This document shows, in pieces, positions 56,027 to 63,861 of a stretch of DNA of 64,000 nucleotides. How positions within the stretch are numbered: the first letter of the stretch is position 1; each line of letters begins with the position of its first letter. The notes below the pieces were generated by a model. That model was not told the origin of the DNA, searched no databases, and saw only the letters and a program-made list of their open reading frames with translations. The stretch comes from a virus. Position numbers and translations under genes: made by a program. The stretch spans positions 1-64,000 of the IMG/VR virus record IMGVR_UViG_3300021963_000049; one strand, written 5' to 3'.

Positions 56027-57133
56027 CTACATATTATCCAGATTTATATTATAGTCTTTCCAGATAATTTTACTTTGATCAAAGTCTTCAAGAGCTTCTT
56101 TTACCCATTTTTCATCTACTGTACCTACATAACATAGTATATGCACAATAGCTTTGTCATCTGGATTTAACCGGAGCAACCGACCAATTCTCTGAGAACT
56201 TTTTCTCTCATTACCATAAGCATGCATGATGATACCTTGTTTAAGATTAGGAATATTAACACCCTCATTTAACTGCAATACAGCAGAGAGTTTATTAATT
56301 TCTCCATTCTTAAACATCAACAGATTCTCTTCAGAATTAGTATTACCACTATGGTAGCTATGGTTACACAATTTATCAGCCTGAGCCTGTGTATTTGCAA
56401 ACAGAATACACTTTCCTTCTATGCTATTGAACAATATGCGGGCATATTTCTCTTTACTAGGATATTCCATAAGAGCTTTCATTCTCATTATCCTAATAAT
56501 ATGCACACCAGATGTTGCTACATCTAGCCTTCTTGTCCAATAACTATAGTTTAAATACTCAGAAGTCTTAAACTTTTTCTTTTGCATTTCTACTTCATAG
56601 TCTTTAACTTCACTAAGCTGTAGCATATGCACAATAATCTGATAGTCATTTAGTATTCCATTTTCTATAGCATCATCAGCTTTAAATGTATATACTATTG
56701 GACAGAATTCATTTACCAGCTTACCTTTCTCAGAGTGCTTATATTTTGGCGGAGTACCAGTCAATCCTAGTATCACACCTTTGTAATTATATAAAAAACC
56801 TCTGTGGGAGTCAAGCAAGCTGTGCACCTCATCCAGATATATAATATCATAATCATTAGGATTATGCTTATTAAGACTTAGATAAGTTGTAAAAGTAATT
56901 CTACCAAGTAAGTGATGCTTATCAAATTTCTCCGCATCATCTTTCCAAGATTGATAAATTGCTTTCTTTGGAGCAACAACCAGGCATCTCATTAGAGCTG
57001 TGCTATTTTTCTCCAGGTGAGTAAGACCAACTAAAGTTTTACCCACACCGGTTCCAAGAACTACACTGCATCTCTTGTGTCCTTCAGTTGCTTCAATAGC
57101 TTTTAACTGTATTTCATCTTTAGTCATAATCAA
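56027..57133 (-). CDS. SF2 DEAD-like helicase
   Basis: A 368-residue protein. Motif I GTGVGKT (27-33), motif II DEVH (101-104), motif III-like TGTPP (125-129) and motif VI QRIGRLLR (314-321) define an SF2 helicase/translocase similar to phage UvsW/RAD25-type enzymes. Likely roles are branch migration, replication restart or recombination. It overlaps nothing; the HNH gene ends on the adjacent base upstream. Confidence 0.9.
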   Translation of the reverse strand: MIMTKDEIQLKAIEATEGHKRCSVVLGTGVGKTLVGLTHLEKNSTALMRCLVVAPKKAIYQSWKDDAEKFDKHHLLGRITFTTYLSLNKHNPNDYDIIYLDEVHSLLDSHRGFLYNYKGVILGLTGTPPKYKHSEKGKLVNEFCPIVYTFKADDAIENGILNDYQIIVHMLQLSEVKDYEVEMQKKKFKTSEYLNYSYWTRRLDVATSGVHIIRIMRMKALMEYPSKEKYARILFNSIEGKCILFANTQAQADKLCNHSYHSGNTNSEENLLMFKNGEINKLSAVLQLNEGVNIPNLKQGIIMHAYGNERKSSQRIGRLLRLNPDDKAIVHILCYVGTVDEKWVKEALEDFDQSKIIWKDYNINLDNM

Positions 57134-57541
57134 TTATTTTAACCATCCCATTAATCTAGCATCTCCTGGATTTGCATGAATCCAATCATGGCAGTTCCGG
57201 CATGCTCCTTTCCAAGTACTTTGAACTAAATAAAAAGCATCTCTGTTGGATCCAGCATATGTATGATGTATATCAGTTGCATTATGTGTACAACCTCCTA
57301 CTTTAATCATACATAATGGATTCTCTGTAAGATATCTTTCTCTTAGTTTGCTGTACTCAGCATCTTTCTTTGCTCTTTTAGCAGAAACGCGGGGGATAAC
57401 AGATTGTGTTGGTTTCTGTGTATCATTATCTTTGCTTTTGTGGCAACTCCAGCAGTATTTACAATACAATAATCCCCCGGTTCCACTACTCTTCCATATT
57501 GGTTTTTCTTCACCACATATATCACAAATTTTTACTTTCAT
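57134..57541 (-). CDS. HNH endonuclease with N-terminal zinc knuckle
   Basis: A 135-residue protein. N-terminal Cys set C6-x2-C9, C27, C30 (and C33); a basic linker; then an HNH core with H92-H93 (DIHHTYAG), C114-x2-C117 and HDWIH (H118, H122). C77 and C84 may complete a second zinc site. Similar to NinG/HNH-type phage nucleases. It may act on recombination intermediates alongside the helicase encoded directly downstream. Confidence 0.8.
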   Translation of the reverse strand: MKVKICDICGEEKPIWKSSGTGGLLYCKYCWSCHKSKDNDTQKPTQSVIPRVSAKRAKKDAEYSKLRERYLTENPLCMIKVGGCTHNATDIHHTYAGSNRDAFYLVQSTWKGACRNCHDWIHANPGDARLMGWLK

Positions 57542-57561
57542 ACTTAAACTTTTACTTTAAC

Positions 57562-58431
57562 TCAGAATATGTATCTTATTGTATTCCAAGGTATTATCTT
57601 ATCATGCAATTCTACAAACTGCTTAATATAATCTGCTTTTCTATTATGCTCATACCTAATATTTTTACCTCCATACTGTGATACTTTTCCTTCTTGTATT
57701 TTAGGTACCCATAATAGTTCTTCTCCAGGAAGTTTATGTGCTAGATTATACTTGTGCTTGTCTTCATTATGAGTTAAAAATATTACTTCAGCTTTGACAG
57801 AATTTTGTGGCCAATGATGTATATAACAGTGCTTTCCTATTATATCAAATAAGAACTCATATTCTATTAACCAATTATCATGAACTATTACAGGACTAAA
57901 ATTTAAATGGACATCATAACCTGCATCAAGAAAATCTGAAACAGAACGGAGTCTTTCATCAATAGAAGATGTATTAGGTTCAAGTATCTTTCTCCACCTT
58001 TCAGGCATTATACTAAATCTAATTCTAATTTTACCTTCAGGATTAAACATTAAAAGTTCTGGATTCACATATTTAGTAGCAAATGAACCCATAGCAAGTG
58101 GATGATCCCGGAAGAAAGCAAATATCTTCTCCCATTCATGATACTTAGCATGTAGTGCAAAATCTTCATTACAAGAGATATCATAAGTAATAAACTCCCC
58201 GGTCTGATTAGGCTTCTCTACATCAGCAAACCATACATGTGAATTAATTTCTGTCAGGATGTCCATAGTATTAGATGCTATAGATAGTCCTTCCGGCTTA
58301 TGCCTCTTCATGTAGCAGTAACTACAATTATATAAACACCCATGTCCAAAACTTGGAGAGATAAAATCTGTAGATCTACCAGATGGCCTAATTATCATAG
58401 ACTTCCTAGTAACTTTCTCTACCAGACTCAT
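57562..58431 (-). CDS. radical SAM protein, spore photoproduct lyase-like
   Basis: A 289-residue protein. C32-x3-C36-x2-C39 (GCLYNCSYC) binds the 4Fe-4S cluster, and the flanks FGHGCLYNCSYCYMKRH and NPEGKIRIRFSIMPERWRK match the SPL-like branch of radical SAM enzymes. Family members repair thymine spore photoproduct, but phage versions are of unproven substrate and may repair or modify phage DNA. It overlaps the small zinc gene by 4 nt. Confidence 0.85.
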   Translation of the reverse strand: MSLVEKVTRKSMIIRPSGRSTDFISPSFGHGCLYNCSYCYMKRHKPEGLSIASNTMDILTEINSHVWFADVEKPNQTGEFITYDISCNEDFALHAKYHEWEKIFAFFRDHPLAMGSFATKYVNPELLMFNPEGKIRIRFSIMPERWRKILEPNTSSIDERLRSVSDFLDAGYDVHLNFSPVIVHDNWLIEYEFLFDIIGKHCYIHHWPQNSVKAEVIFLTHNEDKHKYNLAHKLPGEELLWVPKIQEGKVSQYGGKNIRYEHNRKADYIKQFVELHDKIIPWNTIRYIF

Positions 58432-58604
58432 TTCTTTAAGTATTTTTTCTCAAACTTTTCCCAGCCTTCAAAATTAGCAATCATCAAGTCTAAAGTAATC
58501 TCTTCTTGATGTTCTGAACACATTCCTATTCCTGCTAGATCTAAGTCAGGTTTATATACTCTATAAGCAGGCTTACCACACTTAATACATGTTTCTTTGC
58601 TCAT
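58428..58604 (-). CDS. small zinc-binding protein
   Basis: A 58-residue ORF found in the gap. C6-x2-C9 plus C29 and H32 (MCSEHQ) give a likely CCCH zinc site; the C terminus is helical (FEGWEKFEKKYLKK). Its TGA overlaps the radical SAM ATG by 4 nt, which supports translation and suggests coupled expression. Confidence 0.65.
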   Translation of the reverse strand: MSKETCIKCGKPAYRVYKPDLDLAGIGMCSEHQEEITLDLMIANFEGWEKFEKKYLKK

Positions 58605-58615
58605 TCTATTCTGAT

Positions 58616-58873
58616 TTAAAGTTCATCAAATTGTTTCTGTAACTCATCTAGTTCAACAGTTACTAACTCTATCTCTTTTTCAATAGCTTCCTGCATTATA
58701 CTTTCATTTCTAAAATATAAGTCATCCAGTATATTGTGTGGACCAACTCTGAACTCTAATTTTATTTTTGACAAGTTACAACCTTTAGCATGATGTAGTT
58801 TATTTCTATAAGTATAGAGTGAATTATATTTTTCTTTTAACTCTTTAGCTTTATTAAATATATTGTCTTCCAT
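58616..58873 (-). CDS. small coiled-coil protein
   Basis: An 85-residue protein starting MEDNIFNKAKELKEK. I chose ATG 58873, 1 nt after the preceding stop, rather than the longer 58921 start, which would overlap that gene by 47 nt. Mostly helical and charged (EKEIELVTVELDELQKQ). Function unknown. Confidence 0.6.
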   Translation of the reverse strand: MEDNIFNKAKELKEKYNSLYTYRNKLHHAKGCNLSKIKLEFRVGPHNILDDLYFRNESIMQEAIEKEIELVTVELDELQKQFDEL

Positions 58874-58874
58874 T

Positions 58875-59117
58875 CTATTCTGATTTAAAGGTTTTGTTAT
58901 AGTAGTTTTCTGATTCATCATTTTCTTTTAAGAATGGAATAAAATAAGTATCAGAATCTAAATCACCAGCATTGAAAGCATCTCTTATTTGTTCCTTCTC
59001 CATTTCTTTGGCTTGTTCAATTAACTTATTAAATACCAATACATTTTCTAAATTTAACGGTAAATTAGTTTGTAATATAATTTCTTGTTGCAACCATTCT
59101 ACTGCTGTCTGTTTCAT
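58875..59117 (-). CDS. paralogous small phage protein (copy A)
   Basis: An 80-residue protein: MKQTAVEWLQQEI near the start, EQAKEMEKEQIRDAFNAG in the middle and YYNKTF at the end. The same three blocks recur in the neighbouring gene. I recall this family as common small proteins of Bacteroidota phages. It ends with TAG and overlaps the upstream copy by 4 nt. Function unknown. Confidence 0.7.
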   Translation of the reverse strand: MKQTAVEWLQQEIILQTNLPLNLENVLVFNKLIEQAKEMEKEQIRDAFNAGDLDSDTYFIPFLKENDESENYYNKTFKSE

Positions 59118-59338
59118 TGTTCTTGTTGTTTAAAGGTTTCGTTGTAATAATCTTCACCATATCTCCATATACTCAACATAGGACTTACACCCATAGTATA
59201 TGCTTTACATATTTGCTCTTTCTCAATTTCTTTGGCTTTATCCCAACAATTACGATTGTGTTCAAAATCCTTTTCTGAATATGGTTCTGTATTTAGATTT
59301 TCTAATAACCAATCTACTGCTGTTAACTGTTTTTCCAT
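59114..59338 (-). CDS. paralogous small phage protein (copy B)
   Basis: A 74-residue protein from ATG 59338 (MEKQLTAVDWLLENL); a start at 59347 is also possible. Middle block DKAKEIEKEQICKAYTMG and end block DYYNETF match copy A downstream, so the pair arose by tandem duplication and diverged. The shorter start aligns with copy A and reduces the overlap with the upstream gene. Function unknown. Confidence 0.7.
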   Translation of the reverse strand: MEKQLTAVDWLLENLNTEPYSEKDFEHNRNCWDKAKEIEKEQICKAYTMGVSPMLSIWRYGEDYYNETFKQQEQ

Positions 59339-59472
59339 TCCTTCCATGTATCAAAGTCTTTAAGTTTTTCCATTTGTTCCTGCATCCATTTAGCACCTGC
59401 TATAAACATATTAAATTCATCAGTTGTACTTGCTAATCTTTCAGCAGCTTCTTCTAGTGTTTCTTTTTCCAT
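59323..59472 (-). CDS. small helical protein
   Basis: A 49-residue ORF found in the gap: MEKETLEEAAERLASTTDEF, then FIAGAKWMQEQMEKL. The EEAAER...GAKWQ-type pattern recurs, from memory, in small proteins of Bacteroides phages. It overlaps the downstream paralogue start by about 16 nt. Function unknown. Confidence 0.6.
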   Translation of the reverse strand: MEKETLEEAAERLASTTDEFNMFIAGAKWMQEQMEKLKDFDTWKEWKNS

Positions 59473-59483
59473 ATCAAATCTTT

Positions 59484-59615
59484 TTAAGTATTGCTTTCAT
59501 CTTCTAATTCTTTAAGTATTCTTTCTATTTTATCAAGTTTACTTTCTAGTATATACCCAACAACACCTACCATTATAATTACCATAATAGCAGATGTATA
59601 TATAGCTCCAATCAT
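59484..59615 (-). CDS. small membrane-anchored coiled-coil protein
   Basis: A 43-residue ORF found in the gap: an N-terminal membrane helix (IYTSAIMVIIMVGVVGYIL) and a charged coiled-coil tail (SKLDKIERILKELEDE). It starts 1 nt after the HTH gene stop and ends 11 nt before the next ORF, consistent with operon packing. Function unknown. Confidence 0.55.
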   Translation of the reverse strand: MIGAIYTSAIMVIIMVGVVGYILESKLDKIERILKELEDESNT

Positions 59616-59616
59616 A

Positions 59617-59931
59617 TTACTTAGTTTTAGTTAATACTTTATATTTATATCTTCTGTGGTCTCTTTGAGTAGCAGCCCACTCTTCACCACCTTTGTAGTA
59701 TATCATAGTACCACCTCTGGCAGCTCTGTTTGCTAAATCTCTTTCTTTCTTCTTAGGATCCTGTATAAAAGTGATTAGTCTCCTGGATACTTTAAACATC
59801 TTGGCTAGCTTCCTCTGACTCAGCCCTTGTTTAGTCCAGTATAAGACCATCTCTCTTTGACAAGGAAGAAGCTTAACTCTCCTGTCTAAGAATGGAGAAT
59901 CAAGCTTCATTTTATCTGTCTTATAAGGCAT
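59617..59931 (-). CDS. HTH protein of the phage Trp-repressor-like type
   Basis: A 104-residue protein. Residues about 22-55 (LPCQREMVLYWTKQGLSQRK, KMFKVSRRLITFI) form a sigma/Trp-repressor-like helix-turn-helix. The end is basic (WAATQRDHRRYKYKVLTKTK). I recall similar proteins across phages. It probably binds DNA as a regulator; the target is unknown. Confidence 0.7.
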   Translation of the reverse strand: MPYKTDKMKLDSPFLDRRVKLLPCQREMVLYWTKQGLSQRKLAKMFKVSRRLITFIQDPKKKERDLANRAARGGTMIYYKGGEEWAATQRDHRRYKYKVLTKTK

Positions 59932-59933
59932 TG

Positions 59934-60299
59934 TTATTTTACATAGTAATGATACCTATAGCATGTTTCATCATAAATAATAGCAAGGAAAAATCTCCCC
60001 TTATTATCTGATAGAGATACTAAACATTCTTTACCATTCTGATCTGTAGCATTCCATGTAATATTATGTCTTCTATCCATCAACTCTGATGTTAATGTAT
60101 AGGTATTTAGATTAGAGTATATCTTACCCTGCTCTATTTTGAACACTTCATAACTAAATGCAGGTTCCGGATCATATTTCCAGGCTTTTTTCTTTGCTTG
60201 CCAGTGACCAGTCTCCATTAAATAAGTCTTTAATGTGTCTTGTGAATGTGTTACTAATGCTCCCAGCACAAATAACACTGATAATACAGTTGTCTTCAT
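59934..60299 (-). CDS. exported protein of unknown function
   Basis: A 121-residue protein with an N-terminal signal peptide (MKTTVLSVLFVLGALVTHSQ, likely cleaved near residue 19-20). The mature part is Tyr/Lys-rich and beta-like, with two cysteines (ECLVSL, ETCYRY) that could pair. It is the first gene of the long 60299-47775 unit, 14 nt after a strong hairpin. Like the 54175 gene it looks like a host-type secreted protein. Function unknown. Confidence 0.65.
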   Translation of the reverse strand: MKTTVLSVLFVLGALVTHSQDTLKTYLMETGHWQAKKKAWKYDPEPAFSYEVFKIEQGKIYSNLNTYTLTSELMDRRHNITWNATDQNGKECLVSLSDNKGRFFLAIIYDETCYRYHYYVK

Positions 60300-60313
60300 A
60301 AATTAAAAATTAA

Positions 60314-60335
60314 AGGCTCCCTATTACAGGAGCCT
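60314..60335 (-). terminator. terminator after the 60345 gene
   Basis: Perfect 7-bp GC-rich stem AGGCTCC/GGAGCCT, 8-nt loop, followed leftward by TTAATTTTTAATTT. It separates the 61802-60345 unit from the long replication unit. Confidence 0.8.
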
Positions 60336-60344
60336 GGTTATTAC

Positions 60345-60569
60345 TTAGTCTTCAAGAAATTCTATCATACTTGGTGCACCAGTTAATTTCTTATACATTA
60401 ATTGCACTTTAGCAGCATTTACAGCTCCATTATATGATTTTAAAGCTAATTCTGCTGCTTTAAGATCATTTGTTTCTTCATATACACTTGCTGTAGAATC
60501 AGCAATATTTAATAACTGTGTTCTAACTTCACTAATTGTTTGTGTTTTTAGCTTCTTTACTCTTGACAT
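60345..60569 (-). CDS. small helical phage protein
   Basis: A 74-residue protein: basic start (MSRVKKLKTQ), then long helices (TISEVRTQLLNIADSTASVY, ELALKSYNGAVNAAKVQLMY) and an acidic end. It overlaps the zinc-ribbon gene by 38 nt and is followed by a terminator. Function unknown. Confidence 0.6.
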   Translation of the reverse strand: MSRVKKLKTQTISEVRTQLLNIADSTASVYEETNDLKAAELALKSYNGAVNAAKVQLMYKKLTGAPSMIEFLED

Positions 60570-61308
60570 ACCTATAAAATTTAAGTTGTTTTCTTTTTAA
60601 TTCTAATATTTCTTGTGGAACATCTTCCAATTTAAAACCTAATCTGTTAGCAATAAATCCATCATTCATATGTTCAGATTGCATTTTAAGGACTACAGAT
60701 TTTGGTAATTTATCCACATTCTTATACTCTTCTGGATAATCATACTTTCTATTAGCTTTAGTTTTTTCTAACCATCTTTTTTTCCATTCTTCTTGATAAG
60801 TCTCAAGATCATAACCTTTAGCAAATACTTTTATGTATTTAGCTTTTTCTTTTTTAGTAGAACCTTCAGGATAATTATACTTTAGATTTTTCTTACCAGC
60901 TGTTAGTTTATTATTCATTTTAATAGCTTTCAGTTCTTCTTCAGTAGAAACTCCATATTTAATCATAAGCTTTTTATCTTTTCTTTGCATTGTCATTAGA
61001 CCATTGCACTTTTTGCAAACATGTCTAAAACTAATAGAATCAGCAGATAAAGGCTTACCCTTAACAATAGTTCCCTTTTTAGTAACTTTTTTATAAAAGT
61101 ATTCCCCAGTTAAAGGGAATACTTCTTTGCAGTTACTACAGGCTTTCTCAGTTTTCTTTGGTACTAAAACTACTCTACTATTTGCATATGCCCGAGAGCA
61201 GGTTATACACATAGATCTCAAACCATATTTACCTCTTTTTTGAACATGAAAATTATTTCTTGTAGCAGGTAAATTAGTATTACACTTGGTACAAACTTTA
61301 TAATTCAT
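60532..61308 (-). CDS. double zinc-ribbon protein
   Basis: A 258-residue protein. First ribbon: C6-x2-C9 with C34-x2-C37 and a PATRNNFHVQKRGKYGLRS spacer. Second ribbon: C57-x2-C60 with C98-x2-C101. This four-Cys spacing is typical of zinc fingers attached to phage recombination-endonuclease VII-like proteins. The rest is Lys-rich and helical with repeated YDYPE/YNYPEG and W segments. Nucleic-acid binding is likely; no complete nuclease core was seen. Confidence 0.65.
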   Translation of the reverse strand: MNYKVCTKCNTNLPATRNNFHVQKRGKYGLRSMCITCSRAYANSRVVLVPKKTEKACSNCKEVFPLTGEYFYKKVTKKGTIVKGKPLSADSISFRHVCKKCNGLMTMQRKDKKLMIKYGVSTEEELKAIKMNNKLTAGKKNLKYNYPEGSTKKEKAKYIKVFAKGYDLETYQEEWKKRWLEKTKANRKYDYPEEYKNVDKLPKSVVLKMQSEHMNDGFIANRLGFKLEDVPQEILELKRKQLKFYRYVKSKEAKNTNN

Positions 61309-61310
61309 AA

Positions 61311-61802
61311 TTATGCTTTAGTTCTTAGTCTAGGTAACTGATTTGGATCTGTTGTTAAACTTAAAAAGTTTTTAGGTAACACTCCTTCTTGAATAAAGAT
61401 AGTGATTATATCCTCTTTGGATATATTTAAATCTTTAAAAGTTAAAGTATTCTTGAACTTTTCATCAACTTCAGAATTATCTAGAAAGAATGCTGTTATT
61501 GGACTCTTTGGGAAAAAAGATTCAAACAAAATATTAGTATATTTTATAGTAAGCTCCTGTTTGTATTTATTTATTACAGCTTGGGCTTTCTTATATACAT
61601 TTATTATTCTCTGCTTCTTTTTACTGCACATTTGTTCCAATTCTTGTGCACCAAGTGACTCTAATCCATATAGAGCTCTCTTGTACAAATAATTTTGATA
61701 TTGAGTATAGTTATCAGTTTCATACTGCATCACCAGTTTTTCATTCTTTAACTGGTATTTACCATTATACTCAAGACTCTGTTTTAATTTTTGCTTTTCC
61801 AT
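61311..61802 (-). CDS. hypothetical Gln/Lys-rich protein
   Basis: A 163-residue protein: Lys/Gln/Tyr-rich N-terminal half (QLKNEKLVMQYETDNYTQYQ), helical middle (MCSKKKQRIINVYKKAQAVI) and a mixed C terminus. It starts its unit 33 nt after a terminator and ends 2 nt before the zinc-ribbon gene. Function unknown. Confidence 0.6.
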   Translation of the reverse strand: MEKQKLKQSLEYNGKYQLKNEKLVMQYETDNYTQYQNYLYKRALYGLESLGAQELEQMCSKKKQRIINVYKKAQAVINKYKQELTIKYTNILFESFFPKSPITAFFLDNSEVDEKFKNTLTFKDLNISKEDIITIFIQEGVLPKNFLSLTTDPNQLPRLRTKA

Positions 61803-61835
61803 GTTATCATATACAATTAATCATTACTAAAAAAA

Positions 61836-61861
61836 TAAAGGGAGCATTTCTGCCCCCTTTA
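61836..61861 (-). terminator. terminator after the 61878 gene
   Basis: In the leftward RNA this is a 10-bp stem with one G.U pair (61843/61854, A.C on the + strand) and loop AGAAAT, followed by TTTTTTTAG. It lies 16 nt after the stop of the 61878-62357 gene. Confidence 0.82.
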
Positions 61862-61877
61862 CTACTATCTGTTAATA

Positions 61878-62357
61878 CTATCCTCCAATAGAGAAATCTG
61901 CATTAGGCTGAATAGCTTTTGCTTTTGCACTTTGTGCTGCATAAGCATTGCGCAATTCATCTACATTATCATGCTTAATAAGCATATCTTCTGCATTACC
62001 AGCAAATGAGAACTTAGTTCTGCGGTAGATTGGAAGACCTCCAAGAGTACATACTACTCCTGTCTCACCAGCAATTTTAAGATCTCTCTCTGGAGTTTTG
62101 TTATTGAATGGCTCAAGAGCTTCTTCAATTACAATTTTACCATCAAGTTGTTGACCAGCATAGAATCCAGATTCTTTTAGCTCAGCTACAGTACCAGGAA
62201 TTAATGCTGACACAGGTTTTCTTCTTAAGAAACCATTATCATCTATAAGTGTTCTTACTTGTTGCACACGGATGAAACCATAATCTGAATTGTTTTCAGA
62301 TACATTAACAACAGCTCCAGTTGTTTCATCAGCTAATACAGTTACTTTTGAGTTCAT
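61878..62357 (-). CDS. conserved Bacteroidota-phage protein, beta-rich
   Basis: A 159-residue protein: MNSKVTVLADETTGAVVNVS, then YGFIRVQQVRTLIDDNGFLR, GKIVIEEALEPFN and GLPIYRRTKFS. I recall close relatives with the same blocks in many Bacteroides phages, always without a known function. Beta-rich, with regular charged turns. It has its own strong terminator, which fits high expression. A nucleic-acid-binding or abundant early role is only a guess. Confidence 0.7.
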   Translation of the reverse strand: MNSKVTVLADETTGAVVNVSENNSDYGFIRVQQVRTLIDDNGFLRRKPVSALIPGTVAELKESGFYAGQQLDGKIVIEEALEPFNNKTPERDLKIAGETGVVCTLGGLPIYRRTKFSFAGNAEDMLIKHDNVDELRNAYAAQSAKAKAIQPNADFSIGG

Positions 62358-62481
62358 AATCTCAGTTTTTAAAAGTTAATAAATAAATAATTAAATAGAT
62401 GTTTGTGAGTAGATGTGTACTATATCTTCAGTTACTCAGTCTGAATGATAAGTTAAATAGTATTCTATTGCAAGTCAAATA

Positions 62482-62754
62482 CTATGTATCCAGTGGGCCC
62501 ATAAGGTCAATGATATCATCAAATGGTTCATCATCTGATATTATATCATTTACATTTTCATCATCTGTGGCCAGATAATCAAAATCATAATACTTCTCTT
62601 TGGTGTTTTCTACAACAGCAGAATCAGAAAAAGGATTTATAATGTGTTCACCATAATCTATGGACATCAGATACTGAATGTCCTCATCTGTAAGATCAAG
62701 ATATTGTTCAAGTGTAATATAAATTACTTTACCATTAGGTAACTGGTATAACAT
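62482..62754 (-). CDS. conserved small acidic phage protein
   Basis: A 90-residue protein: MLYQLPNGKVIYITLEQYLD followed by LTDEDIQYLMSIDYG, a pattern I recall from small Bacteroidota phage proteins, then a very acidic C-terminal half (Asp/Glu-rich). It ends with TAG inside a weak 8-bp inverted repeat (62457-62464 with 62478-62485). The 124 nt to the next gene hold nothing else clear. Confidence 0.65.
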   Translation of the reverse strand: MLYQLPNGKVIYITLEQYLDLTDEDIQYLMSIDYGEHIINPFSDSAVVENTKEKYYDFDYLATDDENVNDIISDDEPFDDIIDLMGPLDT

Positions 62755-62784
62755 TATAAATACATAAAGATTAGTAAATGTATG

Positions 62785-62813
62785 ATAATAAGTTTAACCA
62801 GTATAAGTGTAAA
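62785..62813 (-). promoter_or_regulatory. weak sigma70-like promoter candidate
   Basis: Read leftward: TTTACA (62813-62808), a 17-nt spacer, TATTAT (62790-62785), about 30 nt before the ATG at 62754 and just after a terminator. It lies in a 156-nt gene-free stretch. The spacing is good, but Bacteroidota use other promoter boxes and the DNA is AT-rich, so this may be chance. Confidence 0.25.
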
Positions 62814-62844
62814 GTTTAAATTTTGACATTATATAGCTAATAAA

Positions 62845-62868
62845 GGGGAATAGCCTAGACTACTCCCC
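62845..62868 (-). terminator. terminator after the 62911 gene
   Basis: In the leftward RNA this is a 9-bp stem GGGGAGTAG/CTATTCCCC with a TCTAGG loop, including one G.U pair (62850/62863, A.C on the + strand), followed by TTTATTAG. It lies 42 nt after the stop at 62911. Confidence 0.75.
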
Positions 62869-62910
62869 AGTATTACTGTTCAGGAAAAGCATATCTACAG
62901 ATATACTATT

Positions 62911-63330
62911 TTAAAATTCCTCTATAATCTCTAATTCATTAGTGCTTAAATAAGTAGCATCATCTTTTGTAGTACCATTATCTAACACATTTTTATATGA
63001 AACTTGGTACTGAGAATACTCATGGTAGCCTCTAAATTGTCTTACAGTTACAATTACTTTGTCTTCATCATCTGCAAATCTTTCCCGGATTCCTTCTTTG
63101 TTACTACCATAACCTAATCTTTCAACTTTAACTTTACATAAAGTCCCATCAGGTATGATATCTGGTAGCTTATTACCAAGCATAAGCTTAAAGAAATAAT
63201 CTACAGCTGATGAATTACTACAGATCATGGGAGTAAGTAACTTAACAAACTCCTGTGAATTTGGGTCTTTAATTACCTTTTCTAATGCTTTTGCAACATC
63301 AGAGTCATCATATGTTACAGATATTCTCAT
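62911..63330 (-). CDS. hypothetical phage protein
   Basis: A 139-residue protein: helical N-terminal half (DDSDVAKALEKVIKD, FVKLLTPMICSN) and a beta-rich C-terminal half with an SH3-like pattern (GTLCKVKVERLGYG, DKVIVTVRQFRGY). An RNA- or protein-binding adaptor is possible; no family recognised. It is the last gene of the rightmost unit. Confidence 0.6.
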   Translation of the reverse strand: MRISVTYDDSDVAKALEKVIKDPNSQEFVKLLTPMICSNSSAVDYFFKLMLGNKLPDIIPDGTLCKVKVERLGYGSNKEGIRERFADDEDKVIVTVRQFRGYHEYSQYQVSYKNVLDNGTTKDDATYLSTNELEIIEEF

Positions 63331-63332
63331 GC

Positions 63333-63551
63333 TCAGTCATTAATTCTTCTATAATCTAATACTTTAGCTAACAGAGCTTCATTAAAGTTTGTAAAGAACT
63401 TTTTATCAATCATCTTGTGATTAATTACTGGCTCCTCACAGCTATAGCATGTAGACTTGATACCTGTCTTAATTATTTCTCCTTCCGGAGTCATAATATC
63501 TCTCTTAAGATTAAATCCTAAGACTGATGTAATTAAATAACTATCATTCAT
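63333..63551 (-). CDS. small protein with CxxC
   Basis: A 72-residue protein from ATG 63551 (MNDSYLITSVLGFNLKRDIM), chosen because it overlaps the upstream gene by 8 nt rather than 38 nt for the longer start at 63581. A single CYSC pair near residue 35 could bind metal or be redox active. Function unknown. Confidence 0.6.
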   Translation of the reverse strand: MNDSYLITSVLGFNLKRDIMTPEGEIIKTGIKSTCYSCEEPVINHKMIDKKFFTNFNEALLAKVLDYRRIND

Positions 63552-63861
63552 GGCTTCCAAATAAATTAGACATAATCTCACTAACAGTAGACTCCTTCCT
63601 GTGGTGGTCTACTATCTTTTGAAATATTAACATACTCATTGCAATTTCATTCTCATGTTTGCAGTAATTTATTATTTTTTCTAGCATAAGATGTAACTCT
63701 GAGTTACCATCAAATGCCTCTGCTGTGTTCTTTAGCAATTCTTTTACTCTATCCTCAGAGATCCCAAGAATTTCATGCATAAGTTCACTGTTATCATCAA
63801 TAAATAATAACTTAAATTTCCCATCTGTTGGGCATGCTTTTTTTCTTCTGAACAGTTTCAT
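63544..63861 (-). CDS. hypothetical basic-start protein
   Basis: A 105-residue protein from ATG 63861 (MKLFRRKKACPTDGKFKLLF). The longer open frame up to 63951 would run into the tRNA gene, so the internal start is preferred. Mostly helical (ELMHEILGISEDRVKELLKN, MLEKIINYCKHENEIAMSML) with His-rich DHHRKE. Function unknown. Confidence 0.6.
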   Translation of the reverse strand: MKLFRRKKACPTDGKFKLLFIDDNSELMHEILGISEDRVKELLKNTAEAFDGNSELHLMLEKIINYCKHENEIAMSMLIFQKIVDHHRKESTVSEIMSNLFGSHE

